NCBI RefSeq assembly: GCF_014873955.1
Contig: NZ_JADBED010000001.1
Location: forward strand, 434,001 to 498,000
From: Nesterenkonia lutea
GTDB lineage: Bacteria > Actinomycetota > Actinomycetes > Actinomycetales > Micrococcaceae
Reading direction: 5' to 3'
DNA length: 64,000 nucleotides
Shown: positions 8,797-16,586 of the stretch, one piece after another
Layout: each line of letters begins with the position of its first letter
Position numbering within the stretch: position 1 is the stretch's first letter
Program-made: the position numbers and the translations under genes
Notes under the pieces: generated by a model
What the model was told of the DNA's origin: nothing
Databases searched by the model: none
The model's input: only the letters and a program-made list of their open reading frames with translations

Positions 8797-9906
8797 GTGA
8801 ATGAGGACCCTTCTCGGCTGCGGCCACGGACCGGCGGGCTCGGTGTGATCGCCGGGCACGCGCGCGCGGCCGCGAAGGTGATGAATGACCGTGAAGAGGT
8901 CTCGGGGATGGTCAACCCGCTCGACCTCGACGCGCTGCGCCGCCGGGAGGTCAGGGCGCGTCGCGACTGGGGCCATGCTCGCCGCGCCGGGCGCAGCCGG
9001 GTCCAGATGATCGGGCCGAGCCTCTACTGGGGGCTCACCCGGCTGGACACGATGCGTGGAATGCGGATCATCAACCTGTTCCTGTTCCATTACGGGACGG
9101 TCATGGCCGCGGGTGCGGCGTACATGATGTTCTTCTCCGTCTCGGCGGCCCTGGTGGCGGGCTTCTCCGTGGCCGGGATCGTGATCGGCGGAGATGCGGA
9201 GCTGCAGCAAACGATCGTGGACCTGACCAACGACGCGCTGCCCGGGGTCGTCGGCGAAGGGGGGCTCGCCACGGAGGAGCGGCTCTTCGACACCCAGGGG
9301 TTCGGACTCACGCTGGTGGTCTCGCTGGTCGTGGCCACCGTCGCCTCACTCAGCTGGATCAACGGGCTTCGTGCCGGGATCCGGAGCATCTTCGACCGCC
9401 CGCTCATGGATGAGAACGTGCTGCTGGTCAAGGCGCGGGACCTTCTGGTCATGCTGCTGCTGGGGAGCATGCTCCTGGCCGCCACGGCCACCAGCCTTCT
9501 CTCCACGGAGCTCTTCAACTTCAGCGCTGACATCCTGGGCTGGGATCTGACCTGGCTCGAAGGTGTGGTCGGCACTGTGCTGACCGTGGCGGTGCCGCTG
9601 ATCCTGGATCTGCTGGTCGCGGTCCTGGTCTTCCGCGTGGCCTCGCGGGTGGTGATGCCGGTCTCGGTGCTGTGGCGGGCCGCGCTGATCGCCGCGGTCG
9701 GTTCCTCCCTGCTGCGCAATCTCTCCACGGTTCTGCTCAGCGGGGTCGAAGGCGGCAACCTGATCGTGTCTTCCTTCGCCACGGTGCTCGGCTTCTTCAT
9801 CTACTTCTTCGTGCTCAGCCTGGTCTACCTGCTCTCCGCGGCCTGGGCGGCCATCGCCACCGACCACCGCCTCCGGCGGGAGGGCCCCGCCGGTCGCGTC
9901 CGCTGA
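8797..9906 (+). CDS. YihY/BrkB-family inner-membrane protein
   Basis: A 369-residue protein with about six membrane segments. It has the YihY/BrkB pattern: a cytoplasmic N-terminus, then FHYGTVMAAGAAYMMFFSVS at the first helix, and paired helices near residues 170-190, 210-235, 255-280 and 325-350. The family was once annotated as ribonuclease BN, which is wrong for these proteins; its activity is unknown. GTG 8797 is the first start, but ATG 8881 also fits and lies nearer the conserved region, so the N-terminal 28 residues are doubtful. The DNA before the start (about 8761-8800) is built of imperfect 10-base repeats around GGTGA. Confidence 0.85.
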   Translation: MNEDPSRLRPRTGGLGVIAGHARAAAKVMNDREEVSGMVNPLDLDALRRREVRARRDWGHARRAGRSRVQMIGPSLYWGLTRLDTMRGMRIINLFLFHYGTVMAAGAAYMMFFSVSAALVAGFSVAGIVIGGDAELQQTIVDLTNDALPGVVGEGGLATEERLFDTQGFGLTLVVSLVVATVASLSWINGLRAGIRSIFDRPLMDENVLLVKARDLLVMLLLGSMLLAATATSLLSTELFNFSADILGWDLTWLEGVVGTVLTVAVPLILDLLVAVLVFRVASRVVMPVSVLWRAALIAAVGSSLLRNLSTVLLSGVEGGNLIVSSFATVLGFFIYFFVLSLVYLLSAAWAAIATDHRLRREGPAGRVR

Positions 9907-9977
9907 TCGGGGAGCCAGCGGACTGCGGCCCGGCTGCGTGTACCGTCCGGGCAGGCCCGCGGTCTGCGTCGCCTGGC

Positions 9978-10385
9978 TCAGCTCAGTGTGCTGAGCAGCT
10001 CCTGGCAGGCGGATTCGCAGCGGCGGCAGGCCTCTGCGCAGATGCGGCAGTGGTCATGCATCTCGGCGTGCTGTTCGCATTCCTTCGCGCAGGCCTGGGT
10101 CGCCTCGATGCAGGCGCTCAGCGCCGCACGCACGAGCGCCGTGTTCTCCCCGGTCAGCCGGCTCAGCACGCGGCCGGTGGCGAGGCAGATGTCCGCGCAG
10201 TCCTGATCGGTGCTGATGCAGGAAGTCAGCTCCCCGGCGCTGGGCTCGCTCAGGCAGGCGTCGGCACAGGCGGTGCAGGTCTGGGAGCACTCATAGCAGG
10301 CGGCGATGCACGCTGCGAGCTTCTCCTGGTCGCCGACGCGGGCGCCGCGGGGATGTGCTTTGAGCATCTCGGTCACGTGAGTCAT
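9978..10385 (-). CDS. Four-helix-bundle copper-storage-like protein (Csp/DUF326 type)
   Basis: A 135-residue protein with 17 cysteines in CxxxC and CxxC spacings (AACIAACYECSQTCTACADAC near the N-terminus, CRICAEACRRCESAC near the C-terminus). The rest is Ala/Glu-rich helix. This matches four-helix-bundle copper-binding proteins, whose helices point cysteines inward to hold many Cu(I) ions. There is no Tat or Sec signal, so it would be the cytosolic type, buffering or storing copper. ATG 10385 has AAGGAT nearby. No copper exporter or CsoR-type regulator is adjacent; the upstream neighbour is a stand-alone ATP-grasp enzyme. Family assignment is strong; physiological role is inferred. Confidence 0.85.
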   Translation of the reverse strand: MTHVTEMLKAHPRGARVGDQEKLAACIAACYECSQTCTACADACLSEPSAGELTSCISTDQDCADICLATGRVLSRLTGENTALVRAALSACIEATQACAKECEQHAEMHDHCRICAEACRRCESACQELLSTLS

Positions 10386-10505
10386 GATGATCCTTCTTCC
10401 GGTGATCGCGGTTCCTCGGTCTTTCCACGGCCGAGGCTACTGGGTCTGCCTCCGCGGCGGAACCCCCGCATGCAGCCCGAGGCCGCCTCACGCGGTCCCG
10501 CAGGC

Positions 10506-11507
10506 TCAGCGGCGGGCGGTCCGGGGGAAGAGTGAGTCCACCACGGGACGCGCCGCATCGCGCGGCTGCCCGGACCAGGGGAAGTGGTGCATGGAGATCA
10601 TCGGGCTGGCGTTGATCTCCAGGACAGAGGGATCGTGGACATCAGATTCGCCACGTGGAAGCAGGACATCGAACCCGACGATCCTGAGTCCCGGGAGAGC
10701 CCGCGCCGCGCGCTCGACGAGTTCACGCTCTTCGTCGCCGATCTCATCAGTGGCGTCGACCGCGTCTCCTCCGGTGTGCAGATTCGACGTGCTGCGGAGG
10801 TAGACGCGCTCCTCGACCTCCGGAACGGTGTCGAGTCCGTAGCCCCGGCGAGCCAGGTACTCACGCGAGACGTCGTCGATGACCAGTTCCTTGTGGATCG
10901 GTCCCCGATCCAGGTTCTTCGCGGCCACCAGGTCGGCGATGCTCATCCTGCCGTCTCCGAGCACGCTGGCCGGTCTGCGTCGAGTGGCTGCGATCAGGAC
11001 GTCGTCGACGATCAGGCAGCGGTGCTCCACGCCGGTGAAGAACTCCTCCACGAGGATCCGGCCGCTGGTGGCCCCCACGCGGGTGAACGCCGCGTGGAAC
11101 TCCTCTTCGGTCTCGATCCCGGCGAAGACGTCCTGGCCCTGGCGGCCGTTGTGCGGCTTGACCACGACCTTGGTGAAGGGTGAGGCCCAGGCCCACGCTC
11201 TGGCTGATTCCGCGGGGGAGAAGACCGCGTTCTCGGGAGCGTTGACCTTCAGATCCCGAAAGAGCCGACTGGCGACGTCCTTATAGGCGGCGATCTTCTT
11301 GACGAGGTCGCCGTTGTGGTTCGTGCCCCCGCCGTTCCAGGTTCGCATGCGGTTCTGGTGCTCCAGCACCATGCGTCGACTGTTGGCTGACTTCCTGACG
11401 GTGATGCCGCGATCCAGCGCCTCAGCGGCGACCACGATGTTCGTGAAGTTCGTCCTCCCGACCCCGACGTCGATCAGATGCTGGGCGGCAGCTTCATATC
11501 TGTCCAC
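10506..11507 (-). CDS. Stand-alone ATP-grasp ligase resembling the cyanophycin synthetase / GshF ATP-grasp domain
   Basis: A 333-residue protein made of one ATP-grasp unit. It has the primary-amine/carboxylate-ligase features FTKVVVKPHNGRQGQDVF (ATP-binding Lys and loop), RILVEEFFTGVEHRCLIVDD, the segment RRPASVLGDGRMSIADLV typical of cyanophycin synthetase and bifunctional glutathione synthetase, SNLHTGGDAVDATDEI, and the metal-binding end SVLEINASPMISMHHF. It lacks the Mur-ligase half of cyanophycin synthetase and the glutamate-cysteine ligase half of GshF. It probably forms an amide bond between an amino acid and a carboxylate, but the substrate is unknown. Start GTG 11507. It lies between the copper protein and sdhB, all on the minus strand. 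Confidence 0.82.
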   Translation of the reverse strand: MDRYEAAAQHLIDVGVGRTNFTNIVVAAEALDRGITVRKSANSRRMVLEHQNRMRTWNGGGTNHNGDLVKKIAAYKDVASRLFRDLKVNAPENAVFSPAESARAWAWASPFTKVVVKPHNGRQGQDVFAGIETEEEFHAAFTRVGATSGRILVEEFFTGVEHRCLIVDDVLIAATRRRPASVLGDGRMSIADLVAAKNLDRGPIHKELVIDDVSREYLARRGYGLDTVPEVEERVYLRSTSNLHTGGDAVDATDEIGDEERELVERAARALPGLRIVGFDVLLPRGESDVHDPSVLEINASPMISMHHFPWSGQPRDAARPVVDSLFPRTARR

Positions 11508-11543
11508 GAGGTCACCCCACCTGTCTGCTCTGATGCGTGATTC

Positions 11544-12335
11544 CTACATGCTGCGGGTCAGCACGGCTCGCTTGACCTCTTGGATGGCCTTGGTGACCTC
11601 GATGCCGCGCGGGCAGGCATCGGTGCAGTTGAAGGTGGTGCGGCAGCGCCACACGCCCTCTTTGTCGTTGAGGACCTCCAGGCGCATGTCGCCGGCGTCG
11701 TCGCGGGAATCGAAGATGAATCGGTGCGCGTTGACGATCGCCGCCGGGCCGAAGTACTGACCATCGGTCCAGAAGACCGGGCAGGACGAGGTGCAGGCGG
11801 CACAGAGGATGCACTTGGTGGTGTCGTCGAAGCGCTCGCGCTCCTCGGGAGACTGCAGACGCTCGGCGGACGGGGCAGGGGAGTTGTTGACCATGAAGGG
11901 CATGATCTCGCGGTAGGACTGGAAGAAGGGCTCCATGTCCACGATCAGGTCCTTCTCCACCGGCAGGCCCTTGATCGGCTCGACCAGGATCGGCTTGGAG
12001 GTGTCCAGGTCCTTGAGCAGGACCTTGCAGGCCAGGCGGTTGCGGCCGTTGATGCGCATGGCATCGGAGCCGCAGACGCCGTGGGCGCAGGAGCGCCGGA
12101 AGGTCAGGGATCCATCGATCTGCCATTTGACCTTGTGCAGGGCATCCAGCACGCGGTCAGTGCCATACATGGTGAGCTTCCACTCATCCCAGCGCGCGTC
12201 CTCGGAGAACTCCGGGTCGTAGCGGCGGACCTGCAGGGTGATCTCGAAGCTCGGAATCTCGCCGCCGGCGCCACCGACCTCGGCCAGGTCGATCTTGGAC
12301 GCGGGCTCTGCGACTTCTTGGGTGGGAGTGCTCAT
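11544..12335 (-). CDS. sdhB: Succinate dehydrogenase iron-sulfur subunit
   Basis: A 263-residue subunit that passes electrons from FAD in SdhA to the membrane quinone site through three Fe-S centres. Ligand motifs are CAHGVCGSDAMRINGRNRLAC for [2Fe-2S], CILCAACTSSCPVFW for [4Fe-4S], and CRTTFNCTDACPRGIEVTKAI for the third cluster. ATG 12335 overlaps the sdhA stop by one base (TGATG), so translation is coupled. It is the last gene of sdhC-sdhD-sdhA-sdhB; the ATP-grasp gene follows 36 bases later and could be read through. Complete and normal. Confidence 0.97.
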   Translation of the reverse strand: MSTPTQEVAEPASKIDLAEVGGAGGEIPSFEITLQVRRYDPEFSEDARWDEWKLTMYGTDRVLDALHKVKWQIDGSLTFRRSCAHGVCGSDAMRINGRNRLACKVLLKDLDTSKPILVEPIKGLPVEKDLIVDMEPFFQSYREIMPFMVNNSPAPSAERLQSPEERERFDDTTKCILCAACTSSCPVFWTDGQYFGPAAIVNAHRFIFDSRDDAGDMRLEVLNDKEGVWRCRTTFNCTDACPRGIEVTKAIQEVKRAVLTRSM

Positions 12336-14122
12336 CAGTACTTACGCTCCATCGGCTCGTAACGGGTGAAGACGACCGGCTTGGTGTCGGCGCGGATGCC
12401 GTGGGTGCCCTCGGTCGAGGACTCGGTATCCAGGTACATCATCGAATGCAGCATGAAGTTCTCATCATCACGCTCGGGGAAGTCCTCGCGGTAGTGACCG
12501 CCGCGGGATTCCTTGCGGTGCAGGGCCGCCACCGTCATGACCTCGGCCATGTCCAGCAGGAAGCCGAGCTCCACAGCCTCGAGCAGGTCCAGATTGAACC
12601 GCTTGCCCTTGTCCTGGATCTGCACGTTCTTATAGCGCTTGCGCAGATCAGCGATGACCGCGAGGGCTTCCTTGATGGTCTCCTCGGAGCGGAACACCTG
12701 CATGTTCGCGTCCATGGTCTCCTGCAGCTCGGTGCGCAGCGTCGCCGTGCGCTCACCGCCGGTGGAGGCGCGCATCGCGTTGAGCTGGTTCTCGGTGAAC
12801 GCCGTCGGGTTCTCCGGGATGTCCACGAACTCAGCGGTGCTGGCATACTCCGCGGCGGCGAGACCGGCGCGCTTGCCGAACACGTTGATGTCGAGCAGCG
12901 AGTTGGTGCCCAGACGGTTCGAGCCGTGCACCGAGACGCAGGCGACCTCCCCGGCGGCGAACAGGCCCGGGACAACAGTGTCGTTGTCCTGCAGCACCTC
13001 TGACTTCACGTTGGTCGGCACGCCGCCCATCGCGTAGTGGCAGGTCGGGAAGACCGGGACGGGCTCGGTATAGGGCTCGACTCCGAGGTAGGTGCGTGCG
13101 AACTCGGTGATGTCAGGAAGCTTCGCGTCGATGTGTGCGGGCTCCAGGTGGGTCAGGTCCAACAGCACATAGTCCTTGTTCGGACCGGCGCCGCGCCCCT
13201 CGCGCACCTCGTTGGCCATCGACCGCGCCACGATGTCACGCGGTGCGAGGTCCTTGATCGTGGGAGCGTAGCGCTCCATGAAGCGCTCACCCTCGGAGTT
13301 GCGCAGGATGGCGCCTTCGCCGCGCGCCGCCTCGGAGAGGAGGATGCCCAGTCCGGCCAGGCCGGTCGGGTGGAACTGCACGAACTCCATGTCCTCGAGC
13401 GGGATGCCGGCGCGGTAGGCCAGGGCCATGCCGTCGGCGGTCAGGGTGTGCGCATTCGAGGTGGTCTTGAAGATCTTGCCCAGACCGCCGGTGGCGAAGA
13501 CCACTGACTTGGCCTGGAAGACGTGGATCTCGCCGTTGGCCAGATCATAGGAGACGACGCCGGCCGTCCTCTTCTGCATGTAGGTCGTGCCGTCTTCACG
13601 GGTGACCTCTTCCTCCACCGTGAGCAGATCCAGCACGTAGTACTCGTTGTAGAACTCCACGTTGTGCTTCACGCAGTTCTGGTACAGCGTCTGCAGGATC
13701 ATGTGCCCGGTGCGGTCCGCGGCATAGCAGGCCCGACGCACGGCAGCCTTGCCGTGGTCACGGGTGTGCCCGCCGAAGCGTCGCTGGTCGATCTTGCCCT
13801 CGGGAGTGCGGTTGAAGGGCAGGCCCATCTTCTCCAGGTCCAGCACCGCGTCGATGGCCTCCTTGGCCATGACCTCCGCGGCGTCCTGGTCCACCAGGTA
13901 GTCACCGCCCTTGACGGTGTCAAAGGTGTGCCACTCCCAGTTGTCCTCTTCGACATTGGCCAGCGCGGCACACATGCCGCCCTGGGCGGCGCCGGTGTGA
14001 GACCGGGTCGGGTAGAGCTTGGTCAGCACCGCCGTGTGGGCGCGCTGTCCGGACTCGATGGCTGCCCGCATGCCTGCGCCGCCAGCGCCGACGATGACGA
14101 CGTCGTACTTATGAACCTGCAT
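12335..14122 (-). CDS. sdhA: Succinate dehydrogenase flavoprotein subunit
   Basis: A 595-residue catalytic subunit oxidising succinate to fumarate in the TCA cycle and respiratory chain. The dinucleotide fold GAGGAGMRAAIESGQ starts near residue 11. The FAD-linking histidine lies in TRSHTGAAQGGM. The substrate-side motifs HPTGLAGLG and SNRLGTNSLLDINVFG are intact, as is the C-terminal domain (RKESRGGHYREDFPERDD). ATG 14122 is the family start. It lies between sdhD (79-base gap containing a near-perfect 18-base palindrome) and sdhB (one-base overlap). No anomaly seen. Confidence 0.97.
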   Translation of the reverse strand: MQVHKYDVVIVGAGGAGMRAAIESGQRAHTAVLTKLYPTRSHTGAAQGGMCAALANVEEDNWEWHTFDTVKGGDYLVDQDAAEVMAKEAIDAVLDLEKMGLPFNRTPEGKIDQRRFGGHTRDHGKAAVRRACYAADRTGHMILQTLYQNCVKHNVEFYNEYYVLDLLTVEEEVTREDGTTYMQKRTAGVVSYDLANGEIHVFQAKSVVFATGGLGKIFKTTSNAHTLTADGMALAYRAGIPLEDMEFVQFHPTGLAGLGILLSEAARGEGAILRNSEGERFMERYAPTIKDLAPRDIVARSMANEVREGRGAGPNKDYVLLDLTHLEPAHIDAKLPDITEFARTYLGVEPYTEPVPVFPTCHYAMGGVPTNVKSEVLQDNDTVVPGLFAAGEVACVSVHGSNRLGTNSLLDINVFGKRAGLAAAEYASTAEFVDIPENPTAFTENQLNAMRASTGGERTATLRTELQETMDANMQVFRSEETIKEALAVIADLRKRYKNVQIQDKGKRFNLDLLEAVELGFLLDMAEVMTVAALHRKESRGGHYREDFPERDDENFMLHSMMYLDTESSTEGTHGIRADTKPVVFTRYEPMERKY

Positions 14123-14147
14123 CAGCTTGTGGCTCTCTTTTCTTGGT

Positions 14148-14165
14148 GTTCGGAAGCTTGCGAAC
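14148..14165. repeat. 18-base palindrome in the sdhD-sdhA gap
   Basis: GTTCGGAAGCTTGCGAAC is symmetrical at 16 of 18 positions around AAGCTT. A second small hairpin (GCAC/GTGC) lies beside it at 14166-14177. In the operon transcript this would fold just upstream of sdhA and could act in processing or differential stability. Confidence 0.5.
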
Positions 14166-14201
14166 GCACGGAGGTGCGCACCGGGGACGCCCCGGCGGAC
14201 C

Positions 14202-14705
14202 TCAGGCGTTCTGGCAGAAGGAGGGTGCCGAGTCCAGCAGCGCGCCGGTGTTGTCGACCATGCAGGGCTCGAAGGTGAAGATCACCATGGTGCCCAGGAC
14301 GATGATCACGACGACGGAGAGGCACAGGATGGACTTGAGCCACATCCGTGTGGAGTCCTTCTCCGCGTAGTCGTTGATGATCGTGCGCATGCCGTTGCCG
14401 CCATGGAGCATGGCCAGCCAGAGCATCGTCAGGTCCCAGAACTGCCAGACCGGATTCGCCCACTTGCCTGCGACGAAGCCGAAGTCGACCTGGTGGATGC
14501 CTTCGCCGACCAGCAGGTTGACGAACAGGTGCACGAAGATGAGCAGCACCAGAGCGGCGCCGGAGACGCGCATGAAGACCCATCCGGCCATCTCGAAGCT
14601 GCTCGAGGAGCCCGAGGAGCTGCGCAGGTACTTGGGATCGATCCGTCCGGATCGGGGGGCCGCGATGCCCTGGTTGGGCAGGGCCACGGAATTTGTGGTC
14701 GTCAT
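14202..14705 (-). CDS. sdhD: Succinate dehydrogenase membrane anchor subunit
   Basis: A 167-residue anchor with three membrane helices (about residues 45-68, 85-110 and 122-145). Helix one carries the haem-type region FMRVSGAALVLLIFVHLFVN and helix two LTMLWLAMLHGGNGMRTI with candidate haem/quinone residues. The N-terminus is Ser/Gly-rich and soluble. With SdhC it holds the dehydrogenase to the membrane and forms the menaquinone site. It begins two bases after the sdhC stop, so the pair is tightly linked. It ends with Cys-Gln-Asn-Ala, slightly longer than usual. Confidence 0.92.
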   Translation of the reverse strand: MTTTNSVALPNQGIAAPRSGRIDPKYLRSSSGSSSSFEMAGWVFMRVSGAALVLLIFVHLFVNLLVGEGIHQVDFGFVAGKWANPVWQFWDLTMLWLAMLHGGNGMRTIINDYAEKDSTRMWLKSILCLSVVVIIVLGTMVIFTFEPCMVDNTGALLDSAPSFCQNA

Positions 14706-14707
14706 CT

Positions 14708-15094
14708 TCAGAATCCTCCCCAGCCCTCAAGGAACAGCATCACGTGGCGTGCTGTGAAGCCGATCATCACGATCGCCCAGAGGCCCATCACGGCCCACAG
14801 CATCTGCTTGTGGTAGCGGGTTCCCTGGGACCAGAAGTCCACGAGGATGATCCGCAGACCGTTGAAGGCATGGAAGACGATGGCGCCGACCAGGCCGATC
14901 TCGCCCATGATCATGATCGGGTTCTTATACGCGCCGATCACCGCGTCATATGCCTCTGGCGAGACTCGCACGAGAGACGTGTCGAGTACGTGCACCAGCA
15001 GGAAGAAGAAGATCCCGACACCTGTGATCCGGTGCCCCACCCAGGACCACATGCCTTCCCGGCCCTTATAGAGTGTGCCCTTTTTCTGCGTCAC
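14708..15094 (-). CDS. sdhC: Succinate dehydrogenase cytochrome b556 subunit
   Basis: A 128-residue three-helix subunit with the family motif WSWVGHRITGVGIFFFLLVH (haem-ligand and quinone-site region) near residues 16-35, and a second conserved stretch, GAIVFHAFNGLRIILVDFW, near 70-88. It is the first gene of the sdh operon. GTG 15094 is fixed by a near-consensus GGAGGTAA six bases upstream, one of the strongest ribosome sites in the window. The 361-base region upstream, shared with manC, carries a BlaI/CopY-like palindrome at 15331-15347. Confidence 0.93.
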   Translation of the reverse strand: MTQKKGTLYKGREGMWSWVGHRITGVGIFFFLLVHVLDTSLVRVSPEAYDAVIGAYKNPIMIMGEIGLVGAIVFHAFNGLRIILVDFWSQGTRYHKQMLWAVMGLWAIVMIGFTARHVMLFLEGWGGF

Positions 15095-15100
15095 CTGTCA

Positions 15101-15108
15101 TTACCTCC
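15101..15108 (-). promoter_or_regulatory. Strong Shine-Dalgarno of sdhC
   Basis: GGAGGTAA on the minus strand, six bases before GTG 15094. It fixes the sdhC start and shows that the operon mRNA has a leader. Confidence 0.8.
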
Positions 15109-15330
15109 CTGCATCTTTGCATGGCGTTCCGCGCCGCACAGTTGCGTACGTGTGTTCTTCGCTGCGGCGGTGCGGAATCCGTGACGCCGGCGCGAGTGCG
15201 ATGTCATGTACAAGAGTAGAGCACCGCGACCCCCCATGCGGCTCATGGTGCGCCTGTCCAGGCATTGTTGCGCCGTTCCGCAGGGACCTCTCCGCACGCT
15301 CGACGCGAAATGACGGCGCGCCCCATCGGG
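15109..15330. other. sdhC-manC divergent intergenic region
   Basis: Together with 15331-15455 this is the only stretch above 300 bases without a gene. A TACTCT hexamer on the minus strand near 15215 is a possible sdh -10, about 120 bases before sdhC, without a convincing -35. No small ORF or RNA fold stands out here. The regulatory palindrome at 15331 and the manC -10 box complete the region. Confidence 0.4.
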
Positions 15331-15347
15331 TTCTACAACGTGTAGAA
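15331..15347. promoter_or_regulatory. BlaI/CopY-like operator between sdhC and manC
   Basis: TTCTACAACGTGTAGAA is a perfect inverted repeat of seven bases around a 3-base centre, with a TACA-N3-TGTA core. BlaI/MecI/CopY-family repressors bind TACA-N(2-3)-TGTA palindromes. It is 237 bases from the sdhC start and 109 from manC. A nearly identical site is at 38321-38337. Confidence 0.6.
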
Positions 15348-15443
15348 GATTCGCAATGTTATGACGCAATTCCAGTGCGCTGTGAGAGTGCACCCGAAGA
15401 CAGGCCCGCTGCGCGGCTGACGGGGCGCGCCAGGGTATGGGTC

Positions 15444-15449
15444 TACCCT
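15444..15449 (+). promoter_or_regulatory. Leaderless -10 box for manC
   Basis: TACCCT ends six bases before GTG 15456. The purines between (GGGGAG) are too close to the GTG to serve as a ribosome site. Confidence 0.5.
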
Positions 15450-15455
15450 GGGGAG

Positions 15456-16586
15456 GTGACTTCACAGGCAGCTTTGGACAAGTTCTATACGGTGATCCCC
15501 GCGGGTGGAGTGGGGACGCGGCTCTGGCCGCTCTCCCGCGCCAGCGCCCCCAAGTTTCTCCACGACCTCACCGGGGCCGGGACCACGCTGATCCGGGGGA
15601 CGTATGAGCGGCTCGCGCCGCTCACCGGCAGCCGCGTCATGGTGGTCACCGGGGAGTCCCACCGCGAGGCGGTGCGGGCCCAGATCCCGGAGCTGAACAC
15701 CGAGGACCTGGTGCTCGAGTCGGAGCCCAAGGACTCCGGGGCGGCCATCGGGCTCGCCGCCGCAATCCTGCACCGCCGCGATCCGGAGATCATCATGGGC
15801 TCCTTCGCCGCGGATCAGGTCATCGCGCCGGTGGACGTCTTCCAGCAGGCCGTGCGCGAGGCCGTCGCCGCTGCCGCCACCGGCAAGATCGTCACCATCG
15901 GGATCACCCCCACCCACGCCTCCACGGGCTTCGGCTATATCCGCCGCGGCGCCGCGCTGCAGCTCGAGGGCGCCCCGATCCAGGACGCTCCGCATGCCCA
16001 TGAGGTGGTGGAGTTCGTGGAGAAGCCCAGCCAGGAGCTCGCCGAGCAGTACGTGGCCTCTGCGGACTATCTCTGGAACGCGGGAATGTTCGTCGCCCCC
16101 GTGGCACTGCTGCTGGAGCACCTCGCCCGCGCCGAGCCTGAGCTGCACGCCGGACTCACCGAGATCGCCGCCGCCTGGGGAACCGAGCAGCAGGCCGAGG
16201 TGACCGCCAGGGTCTGGCCGCAGCTGCCGAAGATCGCGATCGACTACGCCGTGGCCGAGCCGGCAGCGGCCGCCGGGGATGTCGCGGTGATCCCGGGAAC
16301 CTTCACCTGGGATGACGTGGGGGACTTCGCGGCCATCGCCCGGCTGAACCCGGCCCGAGAGCAGGAGTCCATGACTGTCCTGGGGGAGAAGGCGAGGGTC
16401 TACTCGGACCAGTCCTCCGGCGTCGTCGTCTCGGACACCCAGCGTCTGGTGGCACTGATCGGAGTGGAGAACATCGTGGTGGTGGACACCCCGGACGCGC
16501 TGCTGGTCACGACCACCGATCACGCGCAGTCGGTGAAGCAGGCAGTGGAGGCGCTGAAGGCCCATGGAGAATCCGATGTCCTCTGA
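15456..16586 (+). CDS. manC: Mannose-1-phosphate guanylyltransferase
   Basis: A 376-residue nucleotidyltransferase that makes GDP-mannose from mannose-1-phosphate and GTP for lipomannan, glycolipid and glycoprotein mannosylation. The N-terminal signature VIPAGGVGTRLWPLSR (about residues 11-26) is followed by APKFLHDLTG. The family's GIxPTxxxTGFGYI is seen as GITPTHASTGFGYI, and FVEKP is present in VVEFVEKPSQE. It ends without the phosphomannose-isomerase cupin found in bifunctional enzymes; that activity is encoded at 60122. The frame is open upstream, but GTG 15456 gives the normal start and follows the -10 box. It overlaps the M20 amidohydrolase gene by 23 bases. Confidence 0.92.
   Translation: MTSQAALDKFYTVIPAGGVGTRLWPLSRASAPKFLHDLTGAGTTLIRGTYERLAPLTGSRVMVVTGESHREAVRAQIPELNTEDLVLESEPKDSGAAIGLAAAILHRRDPEIIMGSFAADQVIAPVDVFQQAVREAVAAAATGKIVTIGITPTHASTGFGYIRRGAALQLEGAPIQDAPHAHEVVEFVEKPSQELAEQYVASADYLWNAGMFVAPVALLLEHLARAEPELHAGLTEIAAAWGTEQQAEVTARVWPQLPKIAIDYAVAEPAAAAGDVAVIPGTFTWDDVGDFAAIARLNPAREQESMTVLGEKARVYSDQSSGVVVSDTQRLVALIGVENIVVVDTPDALLVTTTDHAQSVKQAVEALKAHGESDVL

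Noticed and set aside
15075..15455. In-frame upstream extension of manC
   Set aside because: It would overlap sdhC on the opposite strand and lacks family similarity; the -10 box at 15444 fixes a later start.
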